DNA of 64,000 nt from Diadema setosum (lineage: Eukaryota > Echinodermata > Echinoidea > Diadematoida > Diadematidae), in NCBI RefSeq assembly GCF_964275005.1, contig NC_092703.1, forward strand, positions 1,973,001 through 2,037,000, in the 5' to 3' direction. Every line of letters starts with the position of its first letter. Within the stretch, counting starts at the first letter, position 1. The position numbers were made by a program, and so were the translations under genes. This document shows positions 23,507 through 35,700 of the stretch, in pieces. The notes under the pieces are model-generated. The model did not search any database, was not told the origin of the DNA, and saw only the letters and a program-made list of their open reading frames with translations.

Positions 23507-23719
23507 TACTGTAAAAGTGGAAATTTTCGCGGTGTTGAAATTTTCGCGCATTTCGCGCAACCAGAAACTAGCGCGAAAATAAAAACGCGCGAATATTTTT
23601 GCTTGCCATACATTCCTGTGCGTGATGTCTTGATTCCGCGGAATTAAAAACACGCGAAACTCTTCTGACCCGGCCTAGCGCAAAAAATTAGTCGCGCGAA
23701 AATATCCACTTTTACAGTA
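23507..23719. mobile_element. CGCG-rich MITE, TACTGTAAAAGTGG subtype, copy 1
   Basis: Starts TACTGTAAAAGTGGAAATTT and ends with the complement AAATATCCACTTTTACAGTA, 213 bp, with repeated TTTTCGCG words inside. TA at both ends is consistent with a Tc1/mariner-type target duplication, though this is not proven. Confidence 0.8.
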
Positions 23720-25772
23720 ACAGATTCTTGACACTGGTGGTTTTCTTTCATTATTAACCTATACCAAAATTAACTGAACAGTTAAGTATGTACATTGTAC
23801 ATGTATAGGTGGTAATCTGAGGACTTGAATTTTTACTTCATTGTCATGAGGGTTATGTGATATATGTAACCATGATCATTATACAGCTGTATAGGAGTGC
23901 ACTGTACTTCAAAAGCCTTTGTTGATCACATTTTCCTCCCTATTTCCAAAGATTCTTGTCATGAGAACAATCTACATGTACAAAAAGCTCTTGAACATGT
24001 ATTTGAACTACAAATGCATGTCAGTGAAAATTCATACATTAGTATCTTATACCTGTGATCAAGTTATGACTTCTAAATGCTAACAGAGTAATTTCACCTG
24101 CTGAAGTGAGAAGAGTACAGTAATGTATTAAAGGGGAGTAAATTACCCCACACATAATACATTACATGTATGTCACATGTGGATTGAATTAATGCAGAAA
24201 TATTAGCGTGTAGTTTGTACAGTTGTATGTGAAGTTCGATGATATTCAGACAATCCAGAATTTTCTTGCATAATGAAAAGAGCATTTGGCTTCAATTTTT
24301 GTAGATTTGCCTCGATATAGTTGCCCTAGTGTGATATTTGAAATTGTTGCAGTCTTCATTTTGAGCGATGAAGACACATGGATTTAACCCAAACTTCCAA
24401 GAAATCATGTTTGGATTGTCTTATCTTCAGCAAACTTTGCTAATGTGTACTACAGTGTACATTTTAATATTTCTGCAATAACTGAATCTACATATTTGAG
24501 GTAACTTCCTTCCTCATGAAGGTCTTGCAAATGAAAGATTTTCATCAAAGTGTGCACTGAATAAAGTACAAGATATCACAACAGATACATTAGCATCATG
24601 GTTGGTGATCATTTATTGAATCTTTCTTTTCATACAAATACAGTTCACTCCTGCTATGCAGAGTTTTTACAACCAACAATCTTCAACCATGATGCAATCG
24701 TTGCTAAGCAGAGAGAGAGAGAGAGAGAAAACAAAAAATCTCCAAACCATTCTAAACTGCATGAAGGATTCTTGATTTGTATCCCCTCTCTGTCCGTTTC
24801 AGAGCTGTCGTAAACATTTATATTTTTTAAAAAACATTATTTTTAAAGCAAAGGCTTTGCATTTCAAGGCTGAATGAACACTACATGGCAAAATGTTATG
24901 GAACCTTTTCTTGGAATAGGATCTCTGCAAGAACAGGTTTGCATTACGTGATGTCATTTTCCATCAAAAACTTGTAAAAATGAAAAAATGAAAAAAAGGT
25001 GATGTGTCAAATGTTTTAATTATCAATAACTCATAAAATTAATGTTAAAAACAATATCTTCTTCACATTTCAAATATTCTATGATGTTTGACATTAATCT
25101 TTGTGAAAAATGTCTCATCTGACTGTTAAAGCCTGGCAAATCAATGGACGAAAGGTCAAAAACATTGATAATATTTTTTTTTAAAAAGAAAAAAAGAAGA
25201 AGAAGAGAAGACCATACTTCTGCTATTCTCTACACTATTTATCAGCAGAACTTGCCATCCCATCTGGGCTATGTTTTATCAAAAGATATACACTGTAACT
25301 GATTATAAATTTCCTTAACACACAGGCTGCAATAGTTGATAGAAATCGACTATATAATCAATTAGAACTCTTCATAAAACCGGGCCCAGGTCCACTAGCT
25401 GGACAAGTGTGACAACATTTACCAAGCAAAGTTATCTTCTTGTTCTTACTGTATGTACGGCTGGTCGAAGGGCACAAAGAATACACACCTCGGTGCAAAC
25501 ACATGTAAATATGTCTCATTGCTTTCAGAAATGCCACTCTGCACATTAAACAAGCACATTTTGTGATTCATTGCAGTAAATCTCAACACTAACTAAGCAC
25601 ACATTACACTGTAGTGAGGTCTCAAGTTAAAAGACACAGTTGTTTCAAACATGCCCTACAGATTAAAACATTTCTGTAATGCCTTGTTCTCTAGAAGACA
25701 ACATCTCTATCTTAAAGAAACCCCAGTCCAATTTACAGGTATTCTCTGATTAGATTCAAGATTGGTAATGGC

Positions 25773-28504
25773 TACTGTATACGCTGTTATTTTCACGTAC
25801 AGTTATTTTTGCGAATGAGGAGGTCACAGACATTTTTGTGAAATGTTGTTTCGCGAATTCTGCCCCCCCCCCCCCCCCCCAAGGAAAAACGCAGTATCTA
25901 ACATTTTTGGCGATTTTCACTTTTTTGCATAAATATAGTCAGTGGGCAATCCTTCTTCATATGACATATTCAGATTTTTGAAAAAATGTTTAGAAAGCCA
26001 CTTTTCCGTAACTGCCAAACGCAGTATCTACACTCAACTTGCACTTTCCCCAAGGAAAAACGCAGTATCTACATGATGAATATTTCCCCAAGGAAAAACG
26101 CAGTATCTACAAAGCTAGTCTTAATTACCAGACACTGTTATCTATATATGTGAATACTTTGCCGGTTGTTCTGTAATTTGAACGTAAATTACTTTCTTTA
26201 GATATACTTGCTCAATAATAAGACATAATGTTCAAAATATCTAACCGAAACAATACTGATTAGTAAATATTTTGATGAGATCGTGATCCTAATATAAAAC
26301 ACAGTGTGTGATTAAGACTAGCCGAGTGCACATTAAACAATACAACACAACACTGACAGCTTGCAGCTAGCTGCACTGATGCTGTGCAGCAGTCAGCACA
26401 GGGCCCGGCTAGTCGTCAGCATACAGTGGGAGTGTGTACTTGGAATAACACAAAATGTTGTCGTGGGGAAAATTACTCGTGAGCCTAGCCCTCAAGAAAA
26501 ATTTATCTGCAGATAATGAGTAAGTTATTCAAAACTATTTCAATATTGAAAGAATAAAGCTGATTGTTTGTCACACGAAGCGAAGTAAACACAATGCATG
26601 TTTGTCACACGAAGCGAGGTAAACACAAATGCATACATTTGTGTTTACTTTGCTTCGTGTGATAAACGATCAGCTTTATTCTTTCATATTCTACCTCAAT
26701 GATGAACATTATCCGTACTAGGTTCCTATAACTTGTTGTGAAGTAACTTTGTCAGGCCTAGACCCTTGTCAAAATTCCTCAGGCTCCGAATCCGAAAGTT
26801 TCTTCGAAAGGCAATAGATCTAATTGTGTTGTATCGGATAAACGTCAGGTTATGTAACATGTTACACCCTCCCTTAGAGTCATTAGATCTAAGTCTAAGT
26901 CTTTTAGACTTGTCTAGACAGTAGGCTATGCCTAACGTTTGAGTCTTGCGTCTCTTTTCTAATGTTAGACTTAACGTTAATCAGAACTTTCAGGGTCCGT
27001 ATTCCGAAAGTCTAAAGAAAGATCTAGTGTAGGACTTGAATAGGCCTACTCTAGGGCAGGCCTGTAGTAAGAAGTCTAAAACTTAACCACTTTTTAGAAT
27101 CCTAAGTCTAGTGAAGTGTCAATGTTCAATTATCTAACCTACTCCATACCATACTTATGTCTTAAAATTACAGAGTTGACAATACTATAGATTAGGGTCC
27201 ATGGGAAAAATAGGTACCCACGGTAAATGGACGAAATAGAGAAAGTTAAGAATAAGTTGTATTTTAATTCTTATCGGATCTAGACAGTGTCTAGACCCTA
27301 ACCGGTTAGTGAGACTGGGTTGCGTAAAATGCATGCTGCATGCTACATAACTTACAAGTAAAAAAAGTTACATTACAAATTTACATGACGTTAAACTTGG
27401 GTTCAATCCAGAAGGAATAGGCCTAGAGAGCGGATGTCACTTCATTCTAGACCGGTTCTAGATGTATTTTTTTTTTCTAATCAAAGAGTCCTGGCTCGTG
27501 TAGGGCTTAAACCTTCTGCAGTTCTAACGTTAGGCTATTTTCTTTTTTCTGTGAGCATTGTGCATATAGCCTGAGGCGGTAGACTCGTGTAGCCTGCTAC
27601 GTAGCCAGCCTAGAATAAACGATATAAAAACTAGACCTAGTCTAGATCGATCTAGGTCCAGACATCCGATTTAGATTTATTTTGGTCTAGACAGACTGTA
27701 ACCTAGACTGTACAGATCTAGATCTAGTATTCTAGATGCTACTATTGCTAGTTAGCGGCTAGGCCATGTAGCATCACATTACAGCCCTGGCAAGCTTCAT
27801 ATTAAACACGTACCGGTATCGACGTAACGTCAGGCCTACAGCAAGATCGGTCTGGGATACACTTTTAAGCAAAACGTTCCAAGAACGATCTGTTATTTCA
27901 TAATCTTATGAAGCCTACTCTGTAATCAGGGCATAAATGGGGGGGGGGGGGGGATGGAGGATGCATCCCCCAGGGCCAGAGAATACTTGAACAATGATGT
28001 ATACATGCATACATAACTATGGCAGAAGATTAATCCTAGTCATTCCGCTGTAGATACTGCGTTTTTCCTTGGGGAAATTCGTTCCATTGTAGATACTGCG
28101 TTTTTCCTTGGGGAAATCAGTCAATTGCGTGGGGTTTCCCCAAAGTATCTACATTTTCATCAATAACTGAAAAACAAAACAAAAACACAAAATGATATTT
28201 TCCAGGAAAATTGGTAGCTAGATAGACTAAAATTCCACAATGAAGGAATTTTTCAAAAGAGTATATTTTCCAGGGGCTTTGCCAAAAAGATAAAATGGTG
28301 AATATCTCGGTTGTTTAGAAATGGAGCTGGATGTAGATACTGCGTTTTTCCTTGGGGGGGCAGAATTGACACAGAGGCCTACATAAGTGCACAAGCATTT
28401 TAGCGTACGGTGACATTTTCGCGTGTTGTTACATTTGCGGTCCAACTGAGATTCACGAAATTCACGAAAATTAAACCCTCGCGAAAATATCATCTTATAC
28501 AGTA
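25773..28504. mobile_element. CGCG-rich MITE (TACTGTATACGC subtype) interrupted by a 2.5 kb element
   Basis: The left fragment (25773-25855) begins TACTGTATACGCTGTTATTT. The right fragment (28368-28504) ends CGCGAAAATATCATCTTATA then CAGTA. They make one ordinary-sized MITE once the 2.5 kb insert between them is disregarded, so the insertion order is clear. Confidence 0.65.
25856..28367. mobile_element. 2.5 kb non-autonomous element with subterminal repeats
   Basis: Terminal inverted repeats read AATTCTGCCCCCC(C)n then AAGGAAAAACGCAGTATCTA. The 20-mer AAGGAAAAACGCAGTATCTA occurs three times at the left (25881, 26052, 26090) and three times inverted at the right (28051, 28090, 28333), with one partial copy each side (about 26017 and 28138). 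Such symmetric subterminal repeats are typical transposase-binding arrays. The interior has no sizeable open frame, is rich in TCTAGA/CTAGGTCTA words from about 26760 to 27860, and contains a hairpin at 26560-26695. Superfamily unknown. Confidence 0.7.
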
Positions 28505-29781
28505 TTCCAATCACACAAGTAAACTTGAAACTAAGACACTTAGCAAAACTGGAACCTCATCTTGTTTTATAAACACATACCATATCATTATCATTGGTCC
28601 CATGATGGTGAATACTCAGTCAAAGTGTCGAAGCTAAAAGTGACCACTTGTATGTGCTCAACAAGTAATAATTTGTTCGTTTTTTGGTGATTGTTGTTGC
28701 TGTTGTTGTTTTTGGGGGGTTGCACTGAGTTGATAAACCATATTTAGTAAAACATCACCAAGACTTATAACATGCATTCATATGAGAAAACAAAGAGACC
28801 TTCAGCCACTTTAGAATCTATCTAACCAAGTAAAAACAGTGTTGCTCACTATCAAAATATCACAAACTCCACCACGTTCTGTATTAGCTTGAGCTCAATC
28901 TTTGTAAACTATCAAATCTGTACAAGTATTGGTAGTTTTGCAAAAAGAACATAACCGGTGTACTTATATCGGCCTCTATCCCCCTTCTTTGTAAGTGTTG
29001 CCAGGACAGGATGTAAATTATATCTAGCATTGGCAAGTATCAGTGGGGCAAATTTTTGCAAGAACATGTGATAGTGTCCCTAGTTGTAGTCTGTGGTAGC
29101 ACGCTATAGAATAGTAAGTAGACTGTGATAGCATCCAAAGTGCTGGATTTTGACAGCATTGCTGGTGGTATACTGTGGTACTGTAGCATCTATAGCGGTA
29201 GCCGGGGGTAGTGTCCCTAGTTGTAGCCTGTAGTAGCATCCCTAATTGTAGCCTATGGTAGCATCCCTAGTGGTACGTAGGCTGTGGCAGCATCTAAAGT
29301 TGTAGACTGCATTAGCATTCCATGTGCTGGATACTGACAGCATGCCTGACAATATACCGTAGTTGCAGCCCAAGTGGTAGCCCATGATAGCGTCCCTGGT
29401 AGCTAGCGGTTGCATCCAAAGTGGTAGCTAGTGGTTGCATCCAAAGTGGTAGCTAGTGGCTGCATCCAAAGTGGTAGCTTGCGGTAGAATCCCTAGTGAT
29501 ATCTTCTGGTGGCATCCCTACACATGTTCTACCTTTCCCAAGCAAAGCAACTGACGGGAGTGAGGTAACTTTGTATGAGGAATGCAAGAATTTTCAATTT
29601 GCATATAACATTTTCTTCGCTGGGCAAGTAACAGCACAAACACACGACAGGTTTTCCAGGAGGAAACACCCTTCATAGATAGTCTCTAAAAGTTCATCAA
29701 CATTTTCAACAGCAATTCATCAGAGATCAAGGGTTGACAATCAAGTAAGCAATGCAGCAGGTAAATGATAAGTTGCCTTCT
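28505..29781 (-). other. SON 3' untranslated region or spacer, with a GTAGC minisatellite
   Basis: It lies immediately downstream of the SON stop codon on the - strand. Between about 29050 and 29520 it holds degenerate tandem repeats of GTAGC-based units, the clearest being about 25-bp copies of GGTAGCTAGTGGTTGCATCC (29400-29480). No exon seen. Confidence 0.5.
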
Positions 29782-32700
29782 CTACGTCGGTATGAGTCCC
29801 ATTTTCTGCAGGGCCACCGTGGCTGCCATGGCCTTGGCGTCTTTCTTGTTGCCAGAGGTGATCGTAGGTATGTATTCCTCATTTCTCACACGGACCTGTG
29901 TGTGTGGGTGTAAAGAGTAAATGCAAGCATTGTCATTTCCAGGTGTTTTTTTTTAAAAGCCATTATTCTTCTCGCCAGTTTAACCCATTAGTCACTGAAA
30001 CGCCCGAAAGCGCCAGTCTTATTAATAGCTAAAACGCCTGAAACGGCTTGTCCCTTTCTTTTTTAGATATTTAATATGCTTTATCATTTTTTTTTCATAT
30101 AGAGTACATTGTCATGCAATTTGAAAAAGATCAAAGGTCAACAAATATGCATGTCAGAATTACTTTTGTGAGACACCATTTTTTTGGTAGTCTTAGGCTT
30201 TCAAATAAACATAGCTTCAAAAATAGACAAAAATAAACATATAGTGACCTATTTCATATCATTTACATGTTGTTGAAATGAGAGCAACATTGCTGTATCT
30301 TTCAGTGATACATAGGCCATTATGTACACAATCTTCAGTGGCTAAATGGTTAGGTGTCATTTATTCTGTTTACACTAATTACAGGCACTTCTCACTTATT
30401 CAAACTTTAGGCTTTTAGAATAGCATACAATTTGCCAAAATTTTATTTTTTACTAACTTACCCATAATATCATATAAAACAACCAACCCGGGTGAGATTC
30501 AGAAAAGCAAGCAGGACATTAAACATCTACACACACAGACCAAGTTGGAATGTAAAAAAAAAAACCTTTAAATCAGACTAAATCTGAAGAAGCGAAACTT
30601 AATTTATGTTGGTTTTTTTTTTTTTTTTTTTTTTTGGGGGGGGGGGGAGGAGGAGGGGGTGAGGGCAGGGTGGGTGGATAATAATTTAATAAACTTTTCT
30701 CAGCTTTCAAGTCTAGTGAGAGATCAAACACTGGAAACAGTTCAACAATGTATTGACAGTGGTCATTATATGTGACCGTGCACCTCAAAATGGACATAAA
30801 GTCGCACACACTGATTTTGCGTGAATAAGTGAAATGGGTCAACCTAGCCAAACTTGACTTTTTCATATTTTCTGAAAGAGCGGGTCTTCTTTTACATTAT
30901 GCTAAAATTTGGTATCATAAAACAGGCAGGAAAGTGTGGTTTTTTTTAGCAGTTTATCTCGAACATTTTTGGTAGAATAGTGTGATTAGGTGTGTCTTTA
31001 GAATCCCTTTTTCATTTCTGAAAAACCTTGTCCACACTCTTCACTTTCAACTCTAATAACTTTTGAAAGGATAGTGCTACTGCTTTGAAAGTTGGCATTA
31101 ATTATGGACAGAATGTGTTAATGAGGCATGCTTAATTTCAGTTTAATCTGATAATCCCTTCATTGTTGTTACTCTGGTGGTTTACTTCCTGTTTTTTGTC
31201 CAATTCATCGCACAGCCAGCACGGTTTGGTAAAGATTAAGCGCTTGAATAGACACTGTACTTCAGAGCCTCTTTTCTCAGTTCACACTTTTGCCCGAGTT
31301 TGTGCTTTCTTTCCAATATTTAGATAGGTTAGGAGAGTCCATTTGATTTGAGTTATACATAATTTTAAAGCTTAAAGTCTGCTCTTTCAGAATATGGTCT
31401 TAACTAAAAATTCATGTCTGGCGACTTTTTCTTTGTTTTGAGGTGCAGGGTCACATATAGTACATGTTATTCCACTCTAGCCAGCAGGCACTTCACATTA
31501 ATTAACTAAGTTCTAATCTTACAGGTGCATTCCACATGATTTTCATAATTTCACACATGTAGTACATAAATCAACAGCTCCATGTATATATAATATGTGG
31601 AAGCTACTGTGGCCCCTAATCAGAGAAACTACCAATACTCTGAAAAACCTTAAATTGCACTGAACAATGTTGATGACACAGGAGGCTCACATATCTCACA
31701 AATGTAGAGTGTAATTCTATCACAATACTGCTTGCTTAACAACTTCACCTGTGTAGAATTCATGCATGCCTTCTTCTTTTGCTGTGCTTCCTTGAGCCTC
31801 AATTCACACTTTCTTATGGTGACTTTGCCATGTCATCATCCTTGTTCATTGCAATTTGTTATAGATTTTGAAAACATTTTTATTCTTCATCCAAATCACT
31901 ATAAATTCTGAAACTCTGCACTCAGTGTAATTTATAGTTGTTCAAATGTAAAAGTCTGAAAATCATCTGGAGGTCTCCTGTAAGATCTACAATTCCTCCA
32001 TCTAAGTGTCTACAAAGCAGCCACATACCTTAAACAGGAAGTTCTTCTTGTGGGCAGGTCCATCCTCTCGCAGCAGCTCAAAGACTGCCTTCCCCCAGTG
32101 CTTCTTGCTGCACAGCTCGTTGAGCGCCATCACGGGGTGCTTGCCAGACAGGTCCTTGCGGATGACCTTTGACACGTCACCCTTCTTCTTCGGCTTCTCC
32201 GCCTCGGCGACCAGACCTGGGCAGCAAACATCAGGCATTTAGGGAATTAATCATAGGCATTGCAAAAACGTCAATCTATTTTTGTCAGGATAGTCACAGG
32301 TTGAATCTTGCTACTTCCATGGGAAGGCATCTGCAGATTAGGCCCGAAATCAATGACTATTTTTGAGGCCCTTGTGTGTAAAGAAAAAAGAACTGGTCAT
32401 TGTAGAGCAAAATGAACAGGATTAAAGGCATAATTTACAATTTGCAAATGAAACAAAAACCCAGCATTAGTGCCTTGAAATAGTTCTAAAATATGAGTTA
32501 GGGATAGAAACAACCACTGCAAAAATTTGAATCCGTATAATTGATGTTAATCATTGTTAGTATACACAAAATGTGAACAATTGTTAGAATAAAAATGCTT
32601 CCAGACTTAACCATCTACAGTTATGGTTTATTGAGAAAATACCTCCTTACATTTTAGTCTTTACTGCAAAATTTTACATGGTAGGATGTTTTGTGATACA

Positions 32701-35700
32701 ACTGACCTACACATATGCATCAAATGTGAATTCTCGCACATTTTTTAAATCACTGCTCCCAAAGGTAACTGTACCTTTAACCATACAATAGACATTGCAT
32801 ATCCAGAGCCCCGTTTCATAAAATTTATCAATAACAAGTTACGATAGTTGTATTAAAGCTACTGAAATTGTTGCACCTGATTGGCTGAGAGCAAATTTGC
32901 CATAGAAATGTGGCAGTTGTTAATGATAACAAGTTTTATAAGACAGGACCCTGTTCGTCAGTCTACTTTTGTCAGGATGGGCAGTCAAAGGTCCAATTGT
33001 GTTATTTCCATTGGAAGCAATACCAATTTTTGGGCCGGAGTGTGTAAAGAAATGGAGCCAGTCATGCAGTGCAAATCGACAGAATTAAAGAACTGAAATC
33101 GATCAATAAATGAATGAATGAATGCACAAATAAAGCGCAATAAGGTTTACAATGCTGGAAGCCTACCTTCCAGGCACAATAACCATCTTACTGTAAAAGT
33201 GGATATTTTCGCGCGTCTAATTTTCGGGCTCGGCCGGGTAAGAAGAGTTTCACGTGTCTTAAATTCCGCGAAATCAAGATATTAACTACTGGAACATATG
33301 GCAATCAAAAATATTTATGTGCTTTTATTTTTGCACTTGTTGGTGGTTGCATGAAAATTCTAAAACTGCGAAAATTTCCACTTTACAGTAGTTGTAGTTG
33401 AGCTCCTCCAAACTGTCGTCTCAGTCAATGTTATTCAAATGTTACTATCGTCACAGTCAATGCTATTCAAATGTCACTTAAGCTGCTTCTTTGAGTAGAT
33501 TGTCCACTAACCTTGTCTATCAGTCTTGATTTCCAACAGCAGAGGGTTGATAGCGCCCTCTTTGTTCTTGCCGAGACCCTCCCCCTGTCGCCAGCCCATC
33601 TTGTGCATGAGGGAGAGTCCGATGTCGGTGCTGACTGGAGCGGCTGTCTTGAACATGTCCTGTGTAGTCGTATTGTGTGTGGTCGTGTAGTGATGTTTAT
33701 CATCAACAGTGCGTGTTATAGTGTGTATTTTTGAAGTGTGTGTGTGTGGTTGGTGTTACAGTGTGTATAATACACCAATGTGTGAGAAAGTGTAAAAGGG
33801 CATTTTAGTGTGAGAGTATGTATGTTATATTTGTGTATTGATAAGAATTGATTAAGAATTATTCATTGATAAGAAGTGTGAAAGAGCATATTGGTGTGAG
33901 TGTGTGTTGTGTATGTGTGTTGGCAAGAGTGTGTTGAGTTTGTGTGTTGGTGAGTGTGTGAGCATAAGTGTAAGCAAGCATGTGCAAATAAAGGTATTTG
34001 CATAAAAAAACATTTTGGATAGGGATGCAAATCATTCCATATATTTGTTCATTTCAGAGTACATTGCAGTGAAAATGTGTGTGTTGCATTCAATTTGTGT
34101 TGAAGTCGGCAAGTGTGTTTTGCAAATTGGAGAAAAATGTGGGTAGTAAATATGAAGATAGGAAAAAGGAATGATTAGAGTCCATAATAACAGATGCCAA
34201 TATATCTTCATGAACTAACAGGTTTATTGATTACGAATAAACCCTTCTTGACATGTCACACCCACATTTACTGAAATCTGTTCTGGCAGTACATGACTAC
34301 ACATATTTAGTTATCAAAGCCAAATGTTTTAGAAAAAAGCCACTTCACGTTTTCAAATTAATTTCTAATTTTTTTGTCTAAAGAAATGCACCCTTTTTTT
34401 TAGGAGGGGGGGGGGGGTGGAAATAAGGAAAGATGTCGTCATCTTTTTGGCAGGAATGTTGGGTCTGTATTTGCATTTACATGCCACAAGTAAACTGCAA
34501 AGTGAAAGATAACATTATCCAGTATAATTTCCCAGTCACATTTCAAACAACAAAAAAGATAATAGTTCGCTTTTCAGATACTAGCATGTTCAAAAGTTTT
34601 GTTGCCTACACATACAGACAATTACCATTACACTTACATAGCACCATGTCAGCCCTTTTGTTTTTTGTTTATTTCCAAAGAATATTTGATTTCAGCACTC
34701 AGGAAATGATCAGTCCACATCAACTTGCATGATCATTGATATTCATATCAACTTTGTATCATAGGTATATTACACATCTTTGTTTTGTTTTGTTTGTTCA
34801 TTTTTGGTATTTTGTTTTGTTTTGTTTCTGTTCTTCAGGGCAAAATGCCCCATATAATTGCATTCAGAAACACACAAGCGGACCATTGGCAAGATTGTAT
34901 TGTGTTCCTGTAAAGATGTGTATATTCGTATTTGTACAAGCCTGGGAATAGAATGGCATTATCATATCTCTCAACCACAATACAAGCTAAACAAAATCAC
35001 ATTCCATCTTATCTATGAACATTCTCTATTGAATCTAAACACAAAGAAAACCAAACAAACTTTCCAGTTTCCTTCTTTTTTTCTTTAAATTGCATACATG
35101 TATTGAAGATTCCCCCTTCCCTTTTACCCCTGCCTCACTGCTCAATTCTTTTGTTATTGTTTATTTTTCTGTGGACTAATTTCCCTGCATAAATGTGCTG
35201 AAATGAAATATTCTTTACCCACCATACGACGTCCAGCTTTTTTAAAATCATGATTCAGCCAGTTCTCCAATCTCGCCTGTCGCTAATTACTGCACTGCCG
35301 TATGCGATTGCCACCTGTAACAAGTTTCCAGGTAAGTCAGATAGGATCTGAAAATCCCCCTGTCTCTCAAATGGGACATGCCATGGAATGCCAGGATGTC
35401 CCATGTGACAGACAGGAAAGAAGTGCTATTCCACTTTTTACGAGGGGTGGATTGGTTTTCAAATGAATTTCTCTATCAGTACTTTATCTTCATACACCTT
35501 TAAAATGGCATATAGTTTGAACATTTCTATCCAGCAATACCTAATGATAAATCACATATGTTGACACAACTTAACATATATCAACTGCAAAATACTTGTT
35601 ACTCATATGTTTTTGTTGCACATGCCTTCCGGCAACAAAGTTGTTTACTTTTGCCATTTTTGTCGAAGAAAAATAGATTGCCGACAACCCTGGAAACATG

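Larger units (their letters stand above)
22335..25772. other. DONSON-SON convergent spacer, unique part
   Basis: No gene seen. It contains two CGCG-rich MITEs (22641-22880 and 23507-23719), a decayed copy of the GAGTATACTC family at about 23055-23150, and otherwise unique AT-rich DNA that could be 3' UTR. An AATAAA on the + strand at 24559 and one on the - strand (TTTATT, 24609) stand about 50 bp apart and face each other. Confidence 0.45.

Noticed and set aside
35264-35331. Possible + strand exon with TTCAG acceptor and CAG|GTAAGT donor inside SON intron 7
   Set aside because: The 68-bp open segment has no recognisable similarity and no partner exons nearby; splice-like signals alone occur by chance.
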